Shown here: positions 53,017 to 62,499 of the stretch, piece after piece
How the letters are laid out: each line of letters opens with the position of its first letter
How positions within the stretch are numbered: position 1 is the stretch's first letter
Source: Haloarchaeobius litoreus
GTDB lineage: Archaea > Halobacteriota > Halobacteria > Halobacteriales > Natrialbaceae
Reading direction: 5' to 3'
NCBI RefSeq assembly: GCF_024495425.1
Contig: NZ_JANHJR010000001.1
Location: 558,001 to 622,000 of the forward strand
DNA: 64,000 bases
Notes under the pieces: generated by a model
The model's database searches: none
Seen by the model: the letters and a program-made list of their open reading frames with translations, nothing else
Told to the model about the DNA's origin: nothing
Position numbers and translations under genes: made by a program

Positions 53017-53208
53017 CTCACCGCAGCCGCGGCGCGAGCGCACCCAGCAGCTTGTTCTCGGCGCGCCGGAGGTGCTCCTCGGCGGTGCGGCGGTCCACAC
53101 CGAGCGCCTCGCCCAGCTCCTCCGTCGTCGCTTCGCGCGGAATCTCGTAGTAGCCGGCCTCGAAGGCGGTGACGAGCGCCTCGCGCTGGCGCGGGCTGAG
53201 GTCCGGCA
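53017..53208 (-). repeat. Diverged copy A of the HTH_10 gene 3' end
   Basis: This ~192-bp segment matches 54892-55083 in the same orientation, with about 15 differences (about 92% identity). The register is constant (offset 1875) with no gap. Almost all differences are silent; the two encoded C-termini differ by one Glu/Asp. It brackets the AT-rich bacteriocin-like insert. Confidence 0.85.
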
Positions 53209-53227
53209 GTAACGTAGAACCCATCAA
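53018..53227 (-). pseudogene. Orphan C-terminal fragment of an HTH_10 regulator
   Basis: The frame encodes only the HTH_10 DNA-binding domain (LPDLSPRQREALVTAFEAGY... LGALAPRLR) preceded by five to six junction residues (MMGSTL). The ~150-residue N-terminal sensor domain present in the intact gene at 54893-55534 is missing. Homology stops at about 53210, where AT-rich DNA begins. It is either a severed gene end or, less likely, a stand-alone HTH protein. Confidence 0.8.
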
Positions 53228-53385
53228 GCTAAGATCTTAACATATATTCCCTCAATCTCACCATAAGTCTGAAAATATATCAACCGGCATTAAAATAATT
53301 AAATACTTTTATATATTATAAATTATATAGATTTAAGTAATACTGGCGGAAAATCCGCGCCGTAACACGAAATAGCCGAAGGCGA

Positions 53386-54237
53386 GTGTTAGAAGCGATG
53401 GGTACTGGTGCAGCGATCGGTGCAGTAACTTCGATAGCTGCGGCCAGTTCAGAGCAGACAAGTAATATCCAGATACGCAAAGAGACTACTCCTGCAACGG
53501 CCGTTGATGCACGTCAAGCAGTCCAATCCTCTGCTGGTAGCGAACTACTCTCGATCATTGGTGGGCCAGATTTCGAACTCTCTGAAGCGACAAAAACACA
53601 GAGTTACATCGGCGATACGACGGTATCTGAGGCCGTTTCAGTCCCGACTGAAGTGGGGAAAATTCAGGTTATCAACAGTGATTACAGTCCCCAGTTGTCT
53701 CATTTAGAAATCAGTGTTGGTACAGACATATACAATAACAATATTAGTATTTCAGAGGATGCAAGAGGTCCTGCCAATGTCGCATCACACATCTATGGGA
53801 ATTCCGAGGACGGATTCTGGCATATCCGGGAAGCAACTCAAAGAGAGGAAAATCAGGTCACGGATGAAATTGAGTCCGAAAGAACCCCATCGTTAGTTAG
53901 CGTCGGTGAAAAAATATCTGGGCCAGATGCGCATAGTTCTCCTGAACATCGTGCAATAATTGATGGAAATATATATTCAACTGATAATGATAAAAACCCA
54001 GTATCGAACACCGGCCGGAGTGACGTAGTGGCAAATGGATGTGAAGAAGACGGACTCTGCTGTGCTGCAGATTTGATGCTAGCGTACCCCCACTGCGCCC
54101 TCGGCGCTTGGGCCTGTTCCGGAGCGGGTCCAGGCGGGTTAGCGTGTGTAGTCGCATTAGTTAATCTGTGCTTCCCTAGTGCTGCTCTCGTAACAATCTC
54201 TGGGTGCTGCGAAGCAGTTTACAATAACTGCCTATAA
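53386..54237 (+). CDS. Halocin C8-like bacteriocin precursor
   Basis: This 283-residue frame from GTG 53386 has a hydrophobic start (GTGAAIGAVTSIAAASS), a hydrophilic Ser/Thr/Asn-rich middle to about 218, and a C-terminal 65-residue domain beginning at Cys219 with ten cysteines in a Gly/Ala/Leu-rich setting (CEEDGLCC... YPHC... WACSGAG... ISGCCEAVYNNC). The halocin C8 precursor is also 283 residues, with a Tat signal, an N-terminal immunity part and a ~76-residue peptide with ten cysteines. I infer a secreted antimicrobial peptide. Codon use is strikingly AT-rich. The twin arginine (NSRRRVLEAMG) lies in frame just upstream of the GTG, with no ATG, GTG or TTG before it, so the true start or the intactness of the signal is uncertain. 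Confidence 0.72.
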   Translation: MLEAMGTGAAIGAVTSIAAASSEQTSNIQIRKETTPATAVDARQAVQSSAGSELLSIIGGPDFELSEATKTQSYIGDTTVSEAVSVPTEVGKIQVINSDYSPQLSHLEISVGTDIYNNNISISEDARGPANVASHIYGNSEDGFWHIREATQREENQVTDEIESERTPSLVSVGEKISGPDAHSSPEHRAIIDGNIYSTDNDKNPVSNTGRSDVVANGCEEDGLCCAADLMLAYPHCALGAWACSGAGPGGLACVVALVNLCFPSAALVTISGCCEAVYNNCL

Positions 54238-54252
54238 ATGGATGATTAGAGG

Positions 54253-54861
54253 ATGAGGAGAACCGAGTGGCGTTTCGATGCGACAACGTCGATACTGCAC
54301 CGGGGGCTGGCAGCGCTGATGTTCGCCTCCTTTGGTGGTGTTTCGCTGTTGCTCACATACACCCTGAGTCTGGTCGTACTTGGGAGAGTGGCTGGAATCA
54401 ACGAGAGACCGTTCTCGGTCGCTGTCATTGTACTGGTCGTCGCCGTCACGTACTGGCTCGGTATCGACGGGCAACTGGAGGGTCTCTGGCCGTTTCGTGA
54501 CTACAGCGTCCACCTTCCCGTCGTCGCGTCAGTCGTCGGCGCGGTCGGGCTCGCGGCCGCCGCGACCGTCTCGTTCGACGCGCTCGTCGGCTCGTTCCTC
54601 CTCGTCTTCGTCCCCTCGGCGCTCCTCCATGGGACCTGCCGGTCGGCAGGTGAGGTGGACCTCGATACCGGCCGTGTCGAGGTGAACGGCCGTCGCACGA
54701 CGGTCGGGGAGGTCGAGTTCGTTCGGACGATTTCGGTCGGCATCGTGACCGTCGTCCGGTTCGAACCGACGGCGGACGCGGACGCACCGCTGTCGACCCC
54801 GTTCGTAGTTCGCCCCGAGACCGCCCGAGAGCTCCGTCAGCTGCTCGAACCCCGGCGCTGA
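54253..54861 (+). CDS. Membrane protein next to the halocin-like gene
   Basis: This 202-residue protein has about four hydrophobic segments in the first 130 residues (GLAALMFASFGGVSLLLTY, VAVIVLVVAVTYWLGID, LPVVASVVGAVGLAAAA, LVGSFLLVFVPSALLH) and a C-terminal beta-rich PH-like domain (VDLDTGRVEVNGRRTTVGEV... FVVRPETARELRQLLEP). The start is 16 bp after the precursor's stop, so co-transcription is likely. It could aid immunity or export, or be an unrelated passenger. G+C is low at the 5' end and rises to normal further in. Confidence 0.6.
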   Translation: MRRTEWRFDATTSILHRGLAALMFASFGGVSLLLTYTLSLVVLGRVAGINERPFSVAVIVLVVAVTYWLGIDGQLEGLWPFRDYSVHLPVVASVVGAVGLAAAATVSFDALVGSFLLVFVPSALLHGTCRSAGEVDLDTGRVEVNGRRTTVGEVEFVRTISVGIVTVVRFEPTADADAPLSTPFVVRPETARELRQLLEPRR

Positions 54862-54891
54862 GGGGGACGAAACGCTGTCGGGAGACGACAG

Positions 54892-55083
54892 CTCACCGCA
54901 AGCGCGGCGCGAGCGCACCTAACAGCTTGTTCTCGGCGCGCCGGAGGTGCTCCTCTGCTGTCCGGCGGTCCACGCCCAGCGCCTCGCCGAGATCTTCGGT
55001 CGTCGCTTCGCGCGGAATCTCGTAGTAGCCGGCCTCGAAGGCGGTGACGAGCGCCTCGCGCTGGCGGGGGCTGAGGTCCGGGA
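54892..55083 (-). repeat. Copy B of the HTH_10 gene 3' end
   Basis: This is the counterpart of 53017-53208 and forms the 3' end of the intact HTH_10 gene. The two copies enclose 54892-53208, about 1.68 kb, holding the halocin-like and membrane genes. Confidence 0.85.
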
Positions 55084-55534
55084 GGACCGCGTCGAGGTCG
55101 ACCAGCGGGGAACTGCGGGACGGTCGCGCCCGGTCGTGCTTGGCCTCGACCGTCACGTCGTGGTCTGCGACCACGTCACGGTAGAACCCCGTCAGGTTCG
55201 CGGGGTCGAGTGCGAGCACGCGGACGACCTTCGCGCCGCGCTCGTACCGGATCGGCGGGACGAGGAGGCAGTCGTTCGCGGCGACGTAGGGCTCGATGGT
55301 GTCGTCGTGGTCGCGGAGGCAGGCCGCGGTGACGAGCAGGAGTTCGTCGTCGTGTGCGACGGCGTCGGAGACGCCGACGGCGTCCTCGACGTGCTCGCGC
55401 ACGCCCTCGGCGGGGCCGCGCACGTGGAGCAGGTCGCGGTGGTCGTTACACCAGAGCTCGACCGTCGCGTCCGTCCCGGCGGTCGCGAGCGCGTACGGGC
55501 TGTCGTCGGCGACGCGGGCGGTGACCTCGTGCAT
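54893..55534 (-). CDS. HTH_10 (bacterio-opsin-activator-like) regulator
   Basis: This 213-residue protein has an N-terminal sensor domain at about 1-145 and a C-terminal HTH_10 domain at about 155-213 (LSPRQREALVTAFEAGYYEI... GVDRRTAEEHLRRAENK). The start at 55534 (MHEVTARVADDSP) is chosen since upstream in-frame residues overlap the shared promoter. It is divergent from hutU, with about 80 bp between, so it is the best candidate for the regulator of the histidine-degradation operon. Its 3' end is duplicated at 53017-53208. Confidence 0.86.
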   Translation of the reverse strand: MHEVTARVADDSPYALATAGTDATVELWCNDHRDLLHVRGPAEGVREHVEDAVGVSDAVAHDDELLLVTAACLRDHDDTIEPYVAANDCLLVPPIRYERGAKVVRVLALDPANLTGFYRDVVADHDVTVEAKHDRARPSRSSPLVDLDAVLPDLSPRQREALVTAFEAGYYEIPREATTEDLGEALGVDRRTAEEHLRRAENKLLGALAPRLR

Positions 55535-55617
55535 GAGTCGATGTTCGCGGACGATATTTAAAAACACCTCCCATAGCTTGCTATTCTCCCTTCGGTCTGG
55601 GCGTCATCTAGCCAGGT

Positions 55618-57381
55618 ATGCAACAGCACGACGACGGCGACGAGGGCGGCCACGACGTCGGCGAGCCGTCCGAGCAGTGGCGGGAGTACCAGGGCGCACC
55701 GACCGGCACCGACATTGAGTGCGAGGGGTGGCGACAGGAGGCGGCGCTGCGGATGCTGAACAATAACCTCGACCCCGAGGTCGCGGAGAAGCCCGAGGAG
55801 CTGGTCGTCTACGGCGGCACCGGCCGCGCCGCCCGGAGCTGGGACGCCTACGACGCCATCCTGGCCGAACTGCGAGAGCTTGGCGACGACGAGACGCTGC
55901 TCGTGCAGTCGGGCAAGCCGGTGGGCGTGTTCCAGACCCGCGAGGAGTCACCGCGCGTGCTCATCGCGAACTCGAACCTCGTCGGGCGGTGGGACAGCTG
56001 GGAGCACTTCCACGAGCTGGAGGCGAAGGGCCTCATCATGTACGGGCAGATGACCGCGGGCTCCTGGGCGTACATCGGCACCCAGGGCATCATCCAGGGC
56101 ACCTACGAGACCCTCGCCGAGCTCGCGCGCCAGCACTACCCCGACAACGACGGCCTGCGCGGGAAGACCGTCGTCACGGCCGGCCTCGGCGGGATGGGCG
56201 GCGCACAGCCCCTCGCGGTGACGATGAACCACGGCGTCTGCATCGCCGCCGAGGTCGACGAGGAGCGCATCGACCGCCGAATCGAGACGGGCTACTGCAT
56301 GGCCAAGACCGACGACCTCGACGAGGCCATCGAGCGCGCCGAGGAGGCAGCAGAAGCTGGCGAGCCGTTCTCCATCGGCGTCCACATGAACGCCGCCGAC
56401 ATGTTCGACGGGCTCAGGGAGCACGGCTGGGTCCCCGACGTCGTCACCGACCAGACCAGCGCCCACGACGAGCTGGAGGGCTACTACCCGTCGGGATACA
56501 CCGTCGAGGAGGCCGACGAACTGCGCGAGCGCGACCCCGAGACGTACGTGGAGGAGAGCATGGACACGATGGAGCGCCACGTCGACGGCATCCTCCGGCT
56601 GCAGGACGAGGGTGCCATCGCGTTCGAGTACGGCAACAACATCCGCGGGCAGGTCGAGGATCACCGGAACCGCGAGGACGCGTTCGACTTCCCCGGCTTC
56701 GTCCCGGCGTACATCCGGCCGCTGTTCTGCCGCGGGAAGGGCCCGTTCCGGTGGGCCGCGCTCTCGGGCGACCCCGCGGACATCCACCGCACCGACGAGG
56801 CCGTCCTCGAACTGTTCCCCGAGAAGGACCACCTCCGGCGCTGGATCGAGCTCGCACGGGAGCAGGTCCACTTCCAGGGGCTCCCGAGCCGGGTCTGCTG
56901 GCTGGGCTACCAGGCCGGCGACGACCCCGATGGCCTCACCGAGCGTGCACGCTTCGCGCTCCGTATCAACGAACTCGTCGCCGACGGCGAGATACAGGCT
57001 CCGGTCGTCGTCACCCGGGACCACCTCGACGCTGGCTCCGTCGCCAGCCCGAACCGCGAGACGGAGGCGATGCGCGACGGCTCCGACGCGGTCGCCGACT
57101 GGCCAATCCTGAACGCCCTGTTGAACACGGCCGCCGGGGCGGACATCGTCTCCGTCCACGACGGCGGCGGCGTCGGCATCGGCAACTCGCTGCACACGAA
57201 CAACCACGTCGTCCTCGACGGCAGCGAACAGGCCGCCGAGACCGCGAAGCGGGTGTTCACCACCGACCCCGGCATGGGCGTCGTCCGGCACGCCGACGCG
57301 GGCTACGAGGAGGCGCTGGCGGAGGCCCGGGAGTCCGACGTGCGAGTCCCGATGCGGGACCGTGGTGAGTCCAACCGATGA
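55618..57381 (+). CDS. hutU: Urocanate hydratase
   Basis: This 587-residue enzyme of histidine degradation hydrates urocanate to imidazolonepropionate using tightly bound NAD+. Seen family blocks are [78 protein letters not shown] with the catalytic-region residues, and [15 protein letters not shown]. It is the first gene of hutU-hutG-hutI; its stop overlaps the hutG start (ATGA). Confidence 0.97.
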   Translation: MQQHDDGDEGGHDVGEPSEQWREYQGAPTGTDIECEGWRQEAALRMLNNNLDPEVAEKPEELVVYGGTGRAARSWDAYDAILAELRELGDDETLLVQSGKPVGVFQTREESPRVLIANSNLVGRWDSWEHFHELEAKGLIMYGQMTAGSWAYIGTQGIIQGTYETLAELARQHYPDNDGLRGKTVVTAGLGGMGGAQPLAVTMNHGVCIAAEVDEERIDRRIETGYCMAKTDDLDEAIERAEEAAEAGEPFSIGVHMNAADMFDGLREHGWVPDVVTDQTSAHDELEGYYPSGYTVEEADELRERDPETYVEESMDTMERHVDGILRLQDEGAIAFEYGNNIRGQVEDHRNREDAFDFPGFVPAYIRPLFCRGKGPFRWAALSGDPADIHRTDEAVLELFPEKDHLRRWIELAREQVHFQGLPSRVCWLGYQAGDDPDGLTERARFALRINELVADGEIQAPVVVTRDHLDAGSVASPNRETEAMRDGSDAVADWPILNALLNTAAGADIVSVHDGGGVGIGNSLHTNNHVVLDGSEQAAETAKRVFTTDPGMGVVRHADAGYEEALAEARESDVRVPMRDRGESNR

Positions 57382-58304
57382 CGGCGTTCACAGCCCCACC
57401 CGAGTGGTCCGGCACCTCGTCGGACCCGAACGACGAGCAGTTCGGCCACGTCGTCGAGCGGGCGACGCTCTCGTCCGCGAACGAGTTCGACGCGCTCCTC
57501 CTCGGTGAACCGTACGACGGTGCGGTCATCGGCCGGCAGGGGGCGGCCGACGGCCCCGACGCCATCCGCGAGTCACTGGCGGGCGTCAAGAGCCACCACT
57601 TCGACGCCGGCCCCGTCTCCGGCATCGGTGACCTCGGCGACGTGGCGCTCCCCGCAGCGGGTGGTGTCGAGGCGGTCCAGGACGCGGTCGCGGAGACCAC
57701 GGCGGCGGTCCACGAGACCGACGCCCTGCCCGTCTTCCTCGGCGGCGACAACTCCCTGACCGTGGCGAACGTCCGACCGCTGCTCGACTCGGGGAGCGTC
57801 GGCGTCGTGAACTTCGACGCACACCTCGACTGCCGCGAGCTCCCCGACGACGGCCCGACGAGCGGGACGCCGTACCGCCAGCTGTTCGAGGCCGGCCTCG
57901 ACGCCTATGCACCGATCGGCGTGCGTCACTTCGAAACGTCCACCGCGTACCACGACTACCTCCGCGAGCGCGGCGGCGAGGTCGTGACGGCGGAGGAGCT
58001 CGGCGAGGATGTCGTGGCCGCCGTCGACCGTGCGCTCGACGGGCTCGGCGACGTGGACCACGTCTACGTCTCGGTCGACGTCGACGTGCTCGACGCGACG
58101 GCTGCGCCGGGCGCGAGCGCGCCAACCCCCGGCGGACCGACGACCAGAGAGCTGTACCGCGCACTCCGGCTCGTCGCCAGCGACGACCGCGTGGCTGGGT
58201 TCGAGGTCGTCGAGACCGCACCGCCGCTGGACGACGACGACGGCCGGACGGTCGACGCGGCGGCCCGCGCCATCGCCCACTTCCTCGCGGGGTGGTCGGC
58301 GTGA
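57378..58304 (+). CDS. hutG: Formimidoylglutamase
   Basis: This 308-residue arginase-fold enzyme cleaves N-formimidoyl-L-glutamate to glutamate and formamide. Mn-binding motifs are [19 protein letters not shown] and [15 protein letters not shown], and a C-terminal catalytic region is [14 protein letters not shown]. Start and stop overlap its neighbours, so the three hut genes form one translationally coupled operon. Confidence 0.94.
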   Translation: MTAFTAPPEWSGTSSDPNDEQFGHVVERATLSSANEFDALLLGEPYDGAVIGRQGAADGPDAIRESLAGVKSHHFDAGPVSGIGDLGDVALPAAGGVEAVQDAVAETTAAVHETDALPVFLGGDNSLTVANVRPLLDSGSVGVVNFDAHLDCRELPDDGPTSGTPYRQLFEAGLDAYAPIGVRHFETSTAYHDYLRERGGEVVTAEELGEDVVAAVDRALDGLGDVDHVYVSVDVDVLDATAAPGASAPTPGGPTTRELYRALRLVASDDRVAGFEVVETAPPLDDDDGRTVDAAARAIAHFLAGWSA

Positions 58305-59518
58305 CGGACCTCGTCGTCTACGACATCGCGGAGCTGGCGGTCGGTCCCGGCACGGACGAGCCGATGGAGACCATCGGGAACGCGGCCGTCGCGGTCGATG
58401 ACGGGGAGGTCGTCGCCGTCGGCGACACCGACGGCGTGACCGACGAGCACCCGCCCTCAGCGGCCGACGCGGCCTACGACGCAGCCGGGCAGGCCGTCCT
58501 CCCGGGCTTCGTCGACCCGCACACACACGCGCTGTTCGCGGGGGACCGCTCGGACGAGTTCGAGGCCAAGCTCCGGGGGAAGACCTACCAGGAGCTCCTC
58601 GCCGAGGGCGGCGGCATCCTCCGGACGGTCGAGGCGGTCCGGACGGCGGACGAGGACACCCTGCTGGCGAACCTCAGGTCCCACCTCGACGTGATGCTCG
58701 AACACGGCACGACGACGGTCGAGGTGAAGTCCGGCTACGGGCTCGACACCGAGACCGAGCTCCGGATGCTCCGGGTCATCGGCCGCGCCGACGAACAGCA
58801 CCCGGTCGACGTGGTCCCGACGTTCATGGGTGCCCACGCCGTCCCGCAGGGGATGGACACCGACGACTACGTCGACGAGGTGGTCGAGGAGCAGATTCCA
58901 GCGGTCGCCGAGCAGGGCATCGCGGAGTTCTGCGACGTGTTCTGCGAGGAGGGCGTGTTCTCCGTCGAACAGTCCCGTCGCGTCCTCGACGCCGGGATGG
59001 AGCACGGCCTCACGCCGAAGGTCCACGCCGAGGAACTCGCCCACATCGGCGGGACGGAGCTCGCCGCCGAGGTCGGCGCGACCAGCGCCGACCACCTGCT
59101 GCACTCGACCGAGGAGGACGTCGACGCGCTCGTCGACGCCGGCGTCGTCCCCGTCCTGCTCCCCGGCACGGCGTTCGGGCTCGGTGCGGAGTACGCCGAC
59201 GCCGACGTGCTGCTCGACGTCGGTGCGCCGGTCGCCATCGCGACGGACTTCAACCCGAACTGCCACAGCCACAGCATGGGGTTCGCGCAGTCGCTCGCCT
59301 GCGTCGGGATGCGGATGACGCCCGCCGAGGCGCTCCGGGCGAGCACCGTCAACGCGGCTGCGGCGCTGGACCTGCCAGCCCGGCACGGCACGCTCCGCGA
59401 GGGCGCACCCGCCGACCTCGTCGTCGTCGACGCGCCGTCGTTCCGACACGTGCCGTACCAGTACGGCGTGAACCTCGTCGAGACCGTCTGGAAGGACGGC
59501 GAGCGCGTTCAGGGCTAG
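58301..59518 (+). CDS. hutI: Imidazolonepropionase
   Basis: This 405-residue amidohydrolase opens the imidazolone ring to give formimidoylglutamate. It has [17 protein letters not shown] with the metal His pair, [44 protein letters not shown] and the [16 protein letters not shown]-terminal block. GTG 58301 is chosen because it overlaps the hutG stop by four bases; a GTG at 58292 adds three residues. No hutH follows; the next gene is convergent. Confidence 0.95.
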   Translation: MTDLVVYDIAELAVGPGTDEPMETIGNAAVAVDDGEVVAVGDTDGVTDEHPPSAADAAYDAAGQAVLPGFVDPHTHALFAGDRSDEFEAKLRGKTYQELLAEGGGILRTVEAVRTADEDTLLANLRSHLDVMLEHGTTTVEVKSGYGLDTETELRMLRVIGRADEQHPVDVVPTFMGAHAVPQGMDTDDYVDEVVEEQIPAVAEQGIAEFCDVFCEEGVFSVEQSRRVLDAGMEHGLTPKVHAEELAHIGGTELAAEVGATSADHLLHSTEEDVDALVDAGVVPVLLPGTAFGLGAEYADADVLLDVGAPVAIATDFNPNCHSHSMGFAQSLACVGMRMTPAEALRASTVNAAAALDLPARHGTLREGAPADLVVVDAPSFRHVPYQYGVNLVETVWKDGERVQG

Positions 59519-59747
59519 CGAACGGGTTCTCGTTCCGTGAGCGACATTGCGGGGAGATTGGTCGGGTGATTCGACCGTGAACATCTCGAAACCCCAGAGC
59601 GTCTCGTAACGGATGCTCGGTCGCTCGCGGGCCGCGCGCCGGCGGTGGAAAGTTTACAATATAGGTAAACTACGATGGAAGCGGAGACCGCGGACCGGAT
59701 CGGTCCCCACGGAGGGATTCCCCACGTCCGTTCTGACCCTCCCGAAC

Positions 59748-61007
59748 TCACAGGCCCAGCCGCAGTGTCCGATTCACCAGCAGCGTCGCCAGCCCGACCG
59801 CCATCACGACCGCGAGCAGCGAGAACGCGGTCAGCCAGGTCGTGATGTCGGAGACGCCACCGACGACGACGCTGCCGGTCGCGCCGAGCAGCATGTAGGC
59901 GGTCCGGACGAGCCCGAAGCCAACGCCGCGCTCCTCGGTCCCGAGCAGGTCGATGAACCGGGACTGGATGGGCGCGCCCCAGGACATCGCCAGCCCGACG
60001 AGCACGGAGGCGACGGCGAACGTCGGGAGACCGGCACCGCGGCTCGCGCCGACGACGAGCAGCGAGTAGCCGACGATGCCCGAACTCATCGTCAGCATGG
60101 TCGTCGTGTCCCGCCCGAACCGGTCCGAGAGCGAGCCGGTCAGCGGCTGGGTCGCGCCGTGGACGAGGAAGTACAGCGAGAACAGCACGCTCGCCTCCGT
60201 CGTCGTCAGTCGTCCGGCCTCGTCGAGGAACGACGGGAGGAACGACGCCGTCGCCTGCCAGGTGAACGCGCCGAGGAAGGCCAGCAGCGTCGTGTACGCG
60301 ATGGGTGGCCGCGAGAGCAGTTCGACCAGCGGCTCCAGGGCGAGCCGCTCGCGCATCGGCTGGTCCGGCCGGACGGGCTCGGTCGGGCGGACCTGCGTCG
60401 CGAACAGCGCGAAGACGGGGATGGCGGTGACGACCCCGAGCGCGATGGCCCAGCGCCAGCCGAACTGTGCGCCGATGAGGGCGGCCACGGGCGGGACGAC
60501 CAGTCCGGCCATCGGGCCGCCGGCGACGTGGACGCCGATGGCCCGGCCCACGTCGTCGAACTGCTTCGCGAGGAACGTCGTCGCGACGGAGTAGTGCAGC
60601 CCCGCCCCCGCGCCGAGGAGCACCGCGCCGACCATGAACACGGGGACCGAGGGTGACAGCGCGAGCAGCGCGGCGGTGACGCCGGTCGAGCCGACGGCTG
60701 CGAGGATGACCCGGCGCTCGCCGTAGCGGTCGCCGAGTACGCCCGAGGGGAACTGCGTCAACGCGTACGCCGCCCACATCCCCGAGAGCGCGAGTCCGAG
60801 CACGCCGTAGCTGACGCCGAAGTCGTCGACGACGAGCGGGAGCACCGGGCTGATCGCGAGCCGGGCGACCATCGTCGCGGCGAACGCCAGCGTGCAGGCG
60901 AGGAGTGCAGTGTATGCGTACCGCCAGTTCACGGCCGACGTAACGGGCCGTCGGGAAAGCCGGTTGCGAAAGCGGTGGGGGTCGCCGGTGAGCGCGGTCC
61001 GTGTCAT
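59748..61007 (-). CDS. Major facilitator superfamily transporter
   Basis: This 419-residue protein has about twelve membrane helices and the MFS loop motif GVLGDRYGERRVI between helices 2 and 3, with a second copy-like GSLSDRFGRDTT in the C-terminal half. The substrate is not evident; the hut operon lies downstream but on the other strand. I take the start at 61007 (MTRTALTGDPHRF); an alternative ATG lies at 61040. Confidence 0.88.
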   Translation of the reverse strand: MTRTALTGDPHRFRNRLSRRPVTSAVNWRYAYTALLACTLAFAATMVARLAISPVLPLVVDDFGVSYGVLGLALSGMWAAYALTQFPSGVLGDRYGERRVILAAVGSTGVTAALLALSPSVPVFMVGAVLLGAGAGLHYSVATTFLAKQFDDVGRAIGVHVAGGPMAGLVVPPVAALIGAQFGWRWAIALGVVTAIPVFALFATQVRPTEPVRPDQPMRERLALEPLVELLSRPPIAYTTLLAFLGAFTWQATASFLPSFLDEAGRLTTTEASVLFSLYFLVHGATQPLTGSLSDRFGRDTTTMLTMSSGIVGYSLLVVGASRGAGLPTFAVASVLVGLAMSWGAPIQSRFIDLLGTEERGVGFGLVRTAYMLLGATGSVVVGGVSDITTWLTAFSLLAVVMAVGLATLLVNRTLRLGL

Positions 61008-61065
61008 CGGTTTGCGTGGCGGCTGCTGCGGTGGGTTCATCCTGGAGTGGAGCCTATCCGGAGGC

Positions 61066-61344
61066 ATGACCGGTGACGACGCACTCGCCGACCTGGCCGC
61101 GGCGCTCCGCCGGACGGAGGAGTACCCCGTCGACCGCGTCGCGAACCGCTGGCTCGGGGAGGCCGAGGCCGTCGCGGGCGACCTCGCCGACTCCGACCTG
61201 CCCGACGCGGTGGTCCACGAGCGACTGGGTCACGTCGAGCACCTGCTCTCGAACGTCGACGGGACCGGCTCGGAGGAAGCCGACGAGCTGGTCGAGCGGG
61301 CGAGATCGCTGACGGAGACGGCGCGCGAGCAGTACGCGGAGTGA
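61066..61344 (+). CDS. Small acidic helical protein, unknown function
   Basis: This 92-residue protein is helical and highly acidic (ALADLAAALRRTEEYPVDRVA... GSEEADELVERARSLTETAR) and has no signal or membrane segment. I cannot name a family with confidence. ATG 61066 is divergent from the MFS gene. Its 3' end is four bases from the convergent YihY-like gene. Confidence 0.65.
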   Translation: MTGDDALADLAAALRRTEEYPVDRVANRWLGEAEAVAGDLADSDLPDAVVHERLGHVEHLLSNVDGTGSEEADELVERARSLTETAREQYAE

Positions 61345-61347
61345 GAA

Positions 61348-62382
61348 TCAGTCGTCGGGCCACCAGCGCAGCTCCAGCCCGACGGAGCCGCCGACGCCGA
61401 ACAGCCCGTCCTCCTCGTCGACGACGGCCGCCTCGGGCGCTTCCACCTCGACGGTCTCGCCGCCGACCGTCACGGAGAGCGTCGCGTTCTCGCCCTCGAG
61501 CCCGGTCGCGAGCCGCTCCAGGTCGGCCAGCAGTTCGTCGCGGCTCGCTCGGGTCACGCGGTCGGTGCGGTCCCGCTCGACGCCGCCGAACACCGGTTCG
61601 ATGTCCACGTCGCGCGAGCGGTTCGAGAGCACGGCGTTGACCGCCGCGCCGACGAGGACGAGCAGGCCGACGACGTAGAGCCAGGTCAGCAGGACGAGGA
61701 TGCTCGCGACGAGGTTCGCACCGGTCCCGCCCGACTTGAACGCGGTGAACAGCACCTGCGCGACGGTGATACCGACCGCCGCCAGCGCGGTGCCGGGGAC
61801 GACTTCGACGACGGAGACGTCGGCGTCGGGGAAGACGTAGTACATCGGGTAGAGCACGAGGAAGAGGCCGACCGAGGTCGCCAGCGCGCGGAGGAGGGTT
61901 GCGAGCACCCCGTCGCCGCTGACCGTCAGCAGGCTGCCGACGGCGCTGGCGAGCAGGATGGCCAGGGCGACGGTGACCAGCAGGAGCAGCCCGTCGCCGA
62001 GCTGGTCGGCGAACGTGTTCTCGCGTTCGGTCTCGTAGATGTCCGAGAACGCGGTGTCGAGCCCGCGGAAGATCCGGAGCGTCCCCCAGACGAGGAAGGC
62101 GACCCCGAGGAGGGAGACGGAGGCGTCGGCGTCGGCGAGGCCCTGCTGGATGATGTCGCTCGACTGCTCGGTGAGGACGGCCTGCATCACCGACACCACG
62201 GACGCCTCCAGCGCGACGTTCTCCAGCCGCTGGACGACCGCCAGCACCAGCAACAGCAGCGGCAGGATGGAGATGAACGCGTGGTAGGCGATGGAGCCGG
62301 CCATGAACGTCAGCTTCTCGGCCCTGATCTCGTGGACCACGGCCGTACCGATCTCCCGGACCCGGCGGCGACTGACTCGCAT
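61348..62382 (-). CDS. YihY/BrkB-family inner membrane protein
   Basis: This 344-residue protein has about six membrane helices with the family's pattern (LTFMAGSIAYHAFISILPLLLLVLAVV, SLLGVAFLVWGTLRIFRGLDTAFSDIYE, LYPMYYVFPDADVSVVEVVPGT, LVASILVLLTWLYVVGLLVLVGAAVNAVL). A hydrophilic ~85-residue C-terminal tail with beta strands follows. The older annotation of the family as ribonuclease BN is wrong; function is unknown, possibly lipid or polymer transport. The start at 62382 (MRVSRRRVREIG) is clear from the family. Confidence 0.9.
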   Translation of the reverse strand: MRVSRRRVREIGTAVVHEIRAEKLTFMAGSIAYHAFISILPLLLLVLAVVQRLENVALEASVVSVMQAVLTEQSSDIIQQGLADADASVSLLGVAFLVWGTLRIFRGLDTAFSDIYETERENTFADQLGDGLLLLVTVALAILLASAVGSLLTVSGDGVLATLLRALATSVGLFLVLYPMYYVFPDADVSVVEVVPGTALAAVGITVAQVLFTAFKSGGTGANLVASILVLLTWLYVVGLLVLVGAAVNAVLSNRSRDVDIEPVFGGVERDRTDRVTRASRDELLADLERLATGLEGENATLSVTVGGETVEVEAPEAAVVDEEDGLFGVGGSVGLELRWWPDD

Positions 62383-62499
62383 GCGGAGACGGAGGCGTGC
62401 CTGGGAGATATAGCCCGGGGCCCGAACGACAGCCGGCGACAGAGCGCGAACGCTGCCACGAGAGCAGTGTTCATGTGCGACGCCCGAGAAGCCGGTGCC

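Noticed and set aside
52894-53100. N-terminal extension of the DUF6735-like protein
   Set aside because: The extension overlaps the orphan HTH_10 fragment in another frame and is Arg/Pro-rich.
53017-55083. Ordinary IS element or tRNA-linked integrative element
   Set aside because: No transposase or integrase frame, no terminal inverted repeats and no tRNA gene were found; only the gene-end duplication brackets the insert.
55535-55617. Start of the HTH_10 regulator at 55567
   Set aside because: It would occupy part of the short divergent promoter with hutU, and the added residues do not look like the family's N-terminus.
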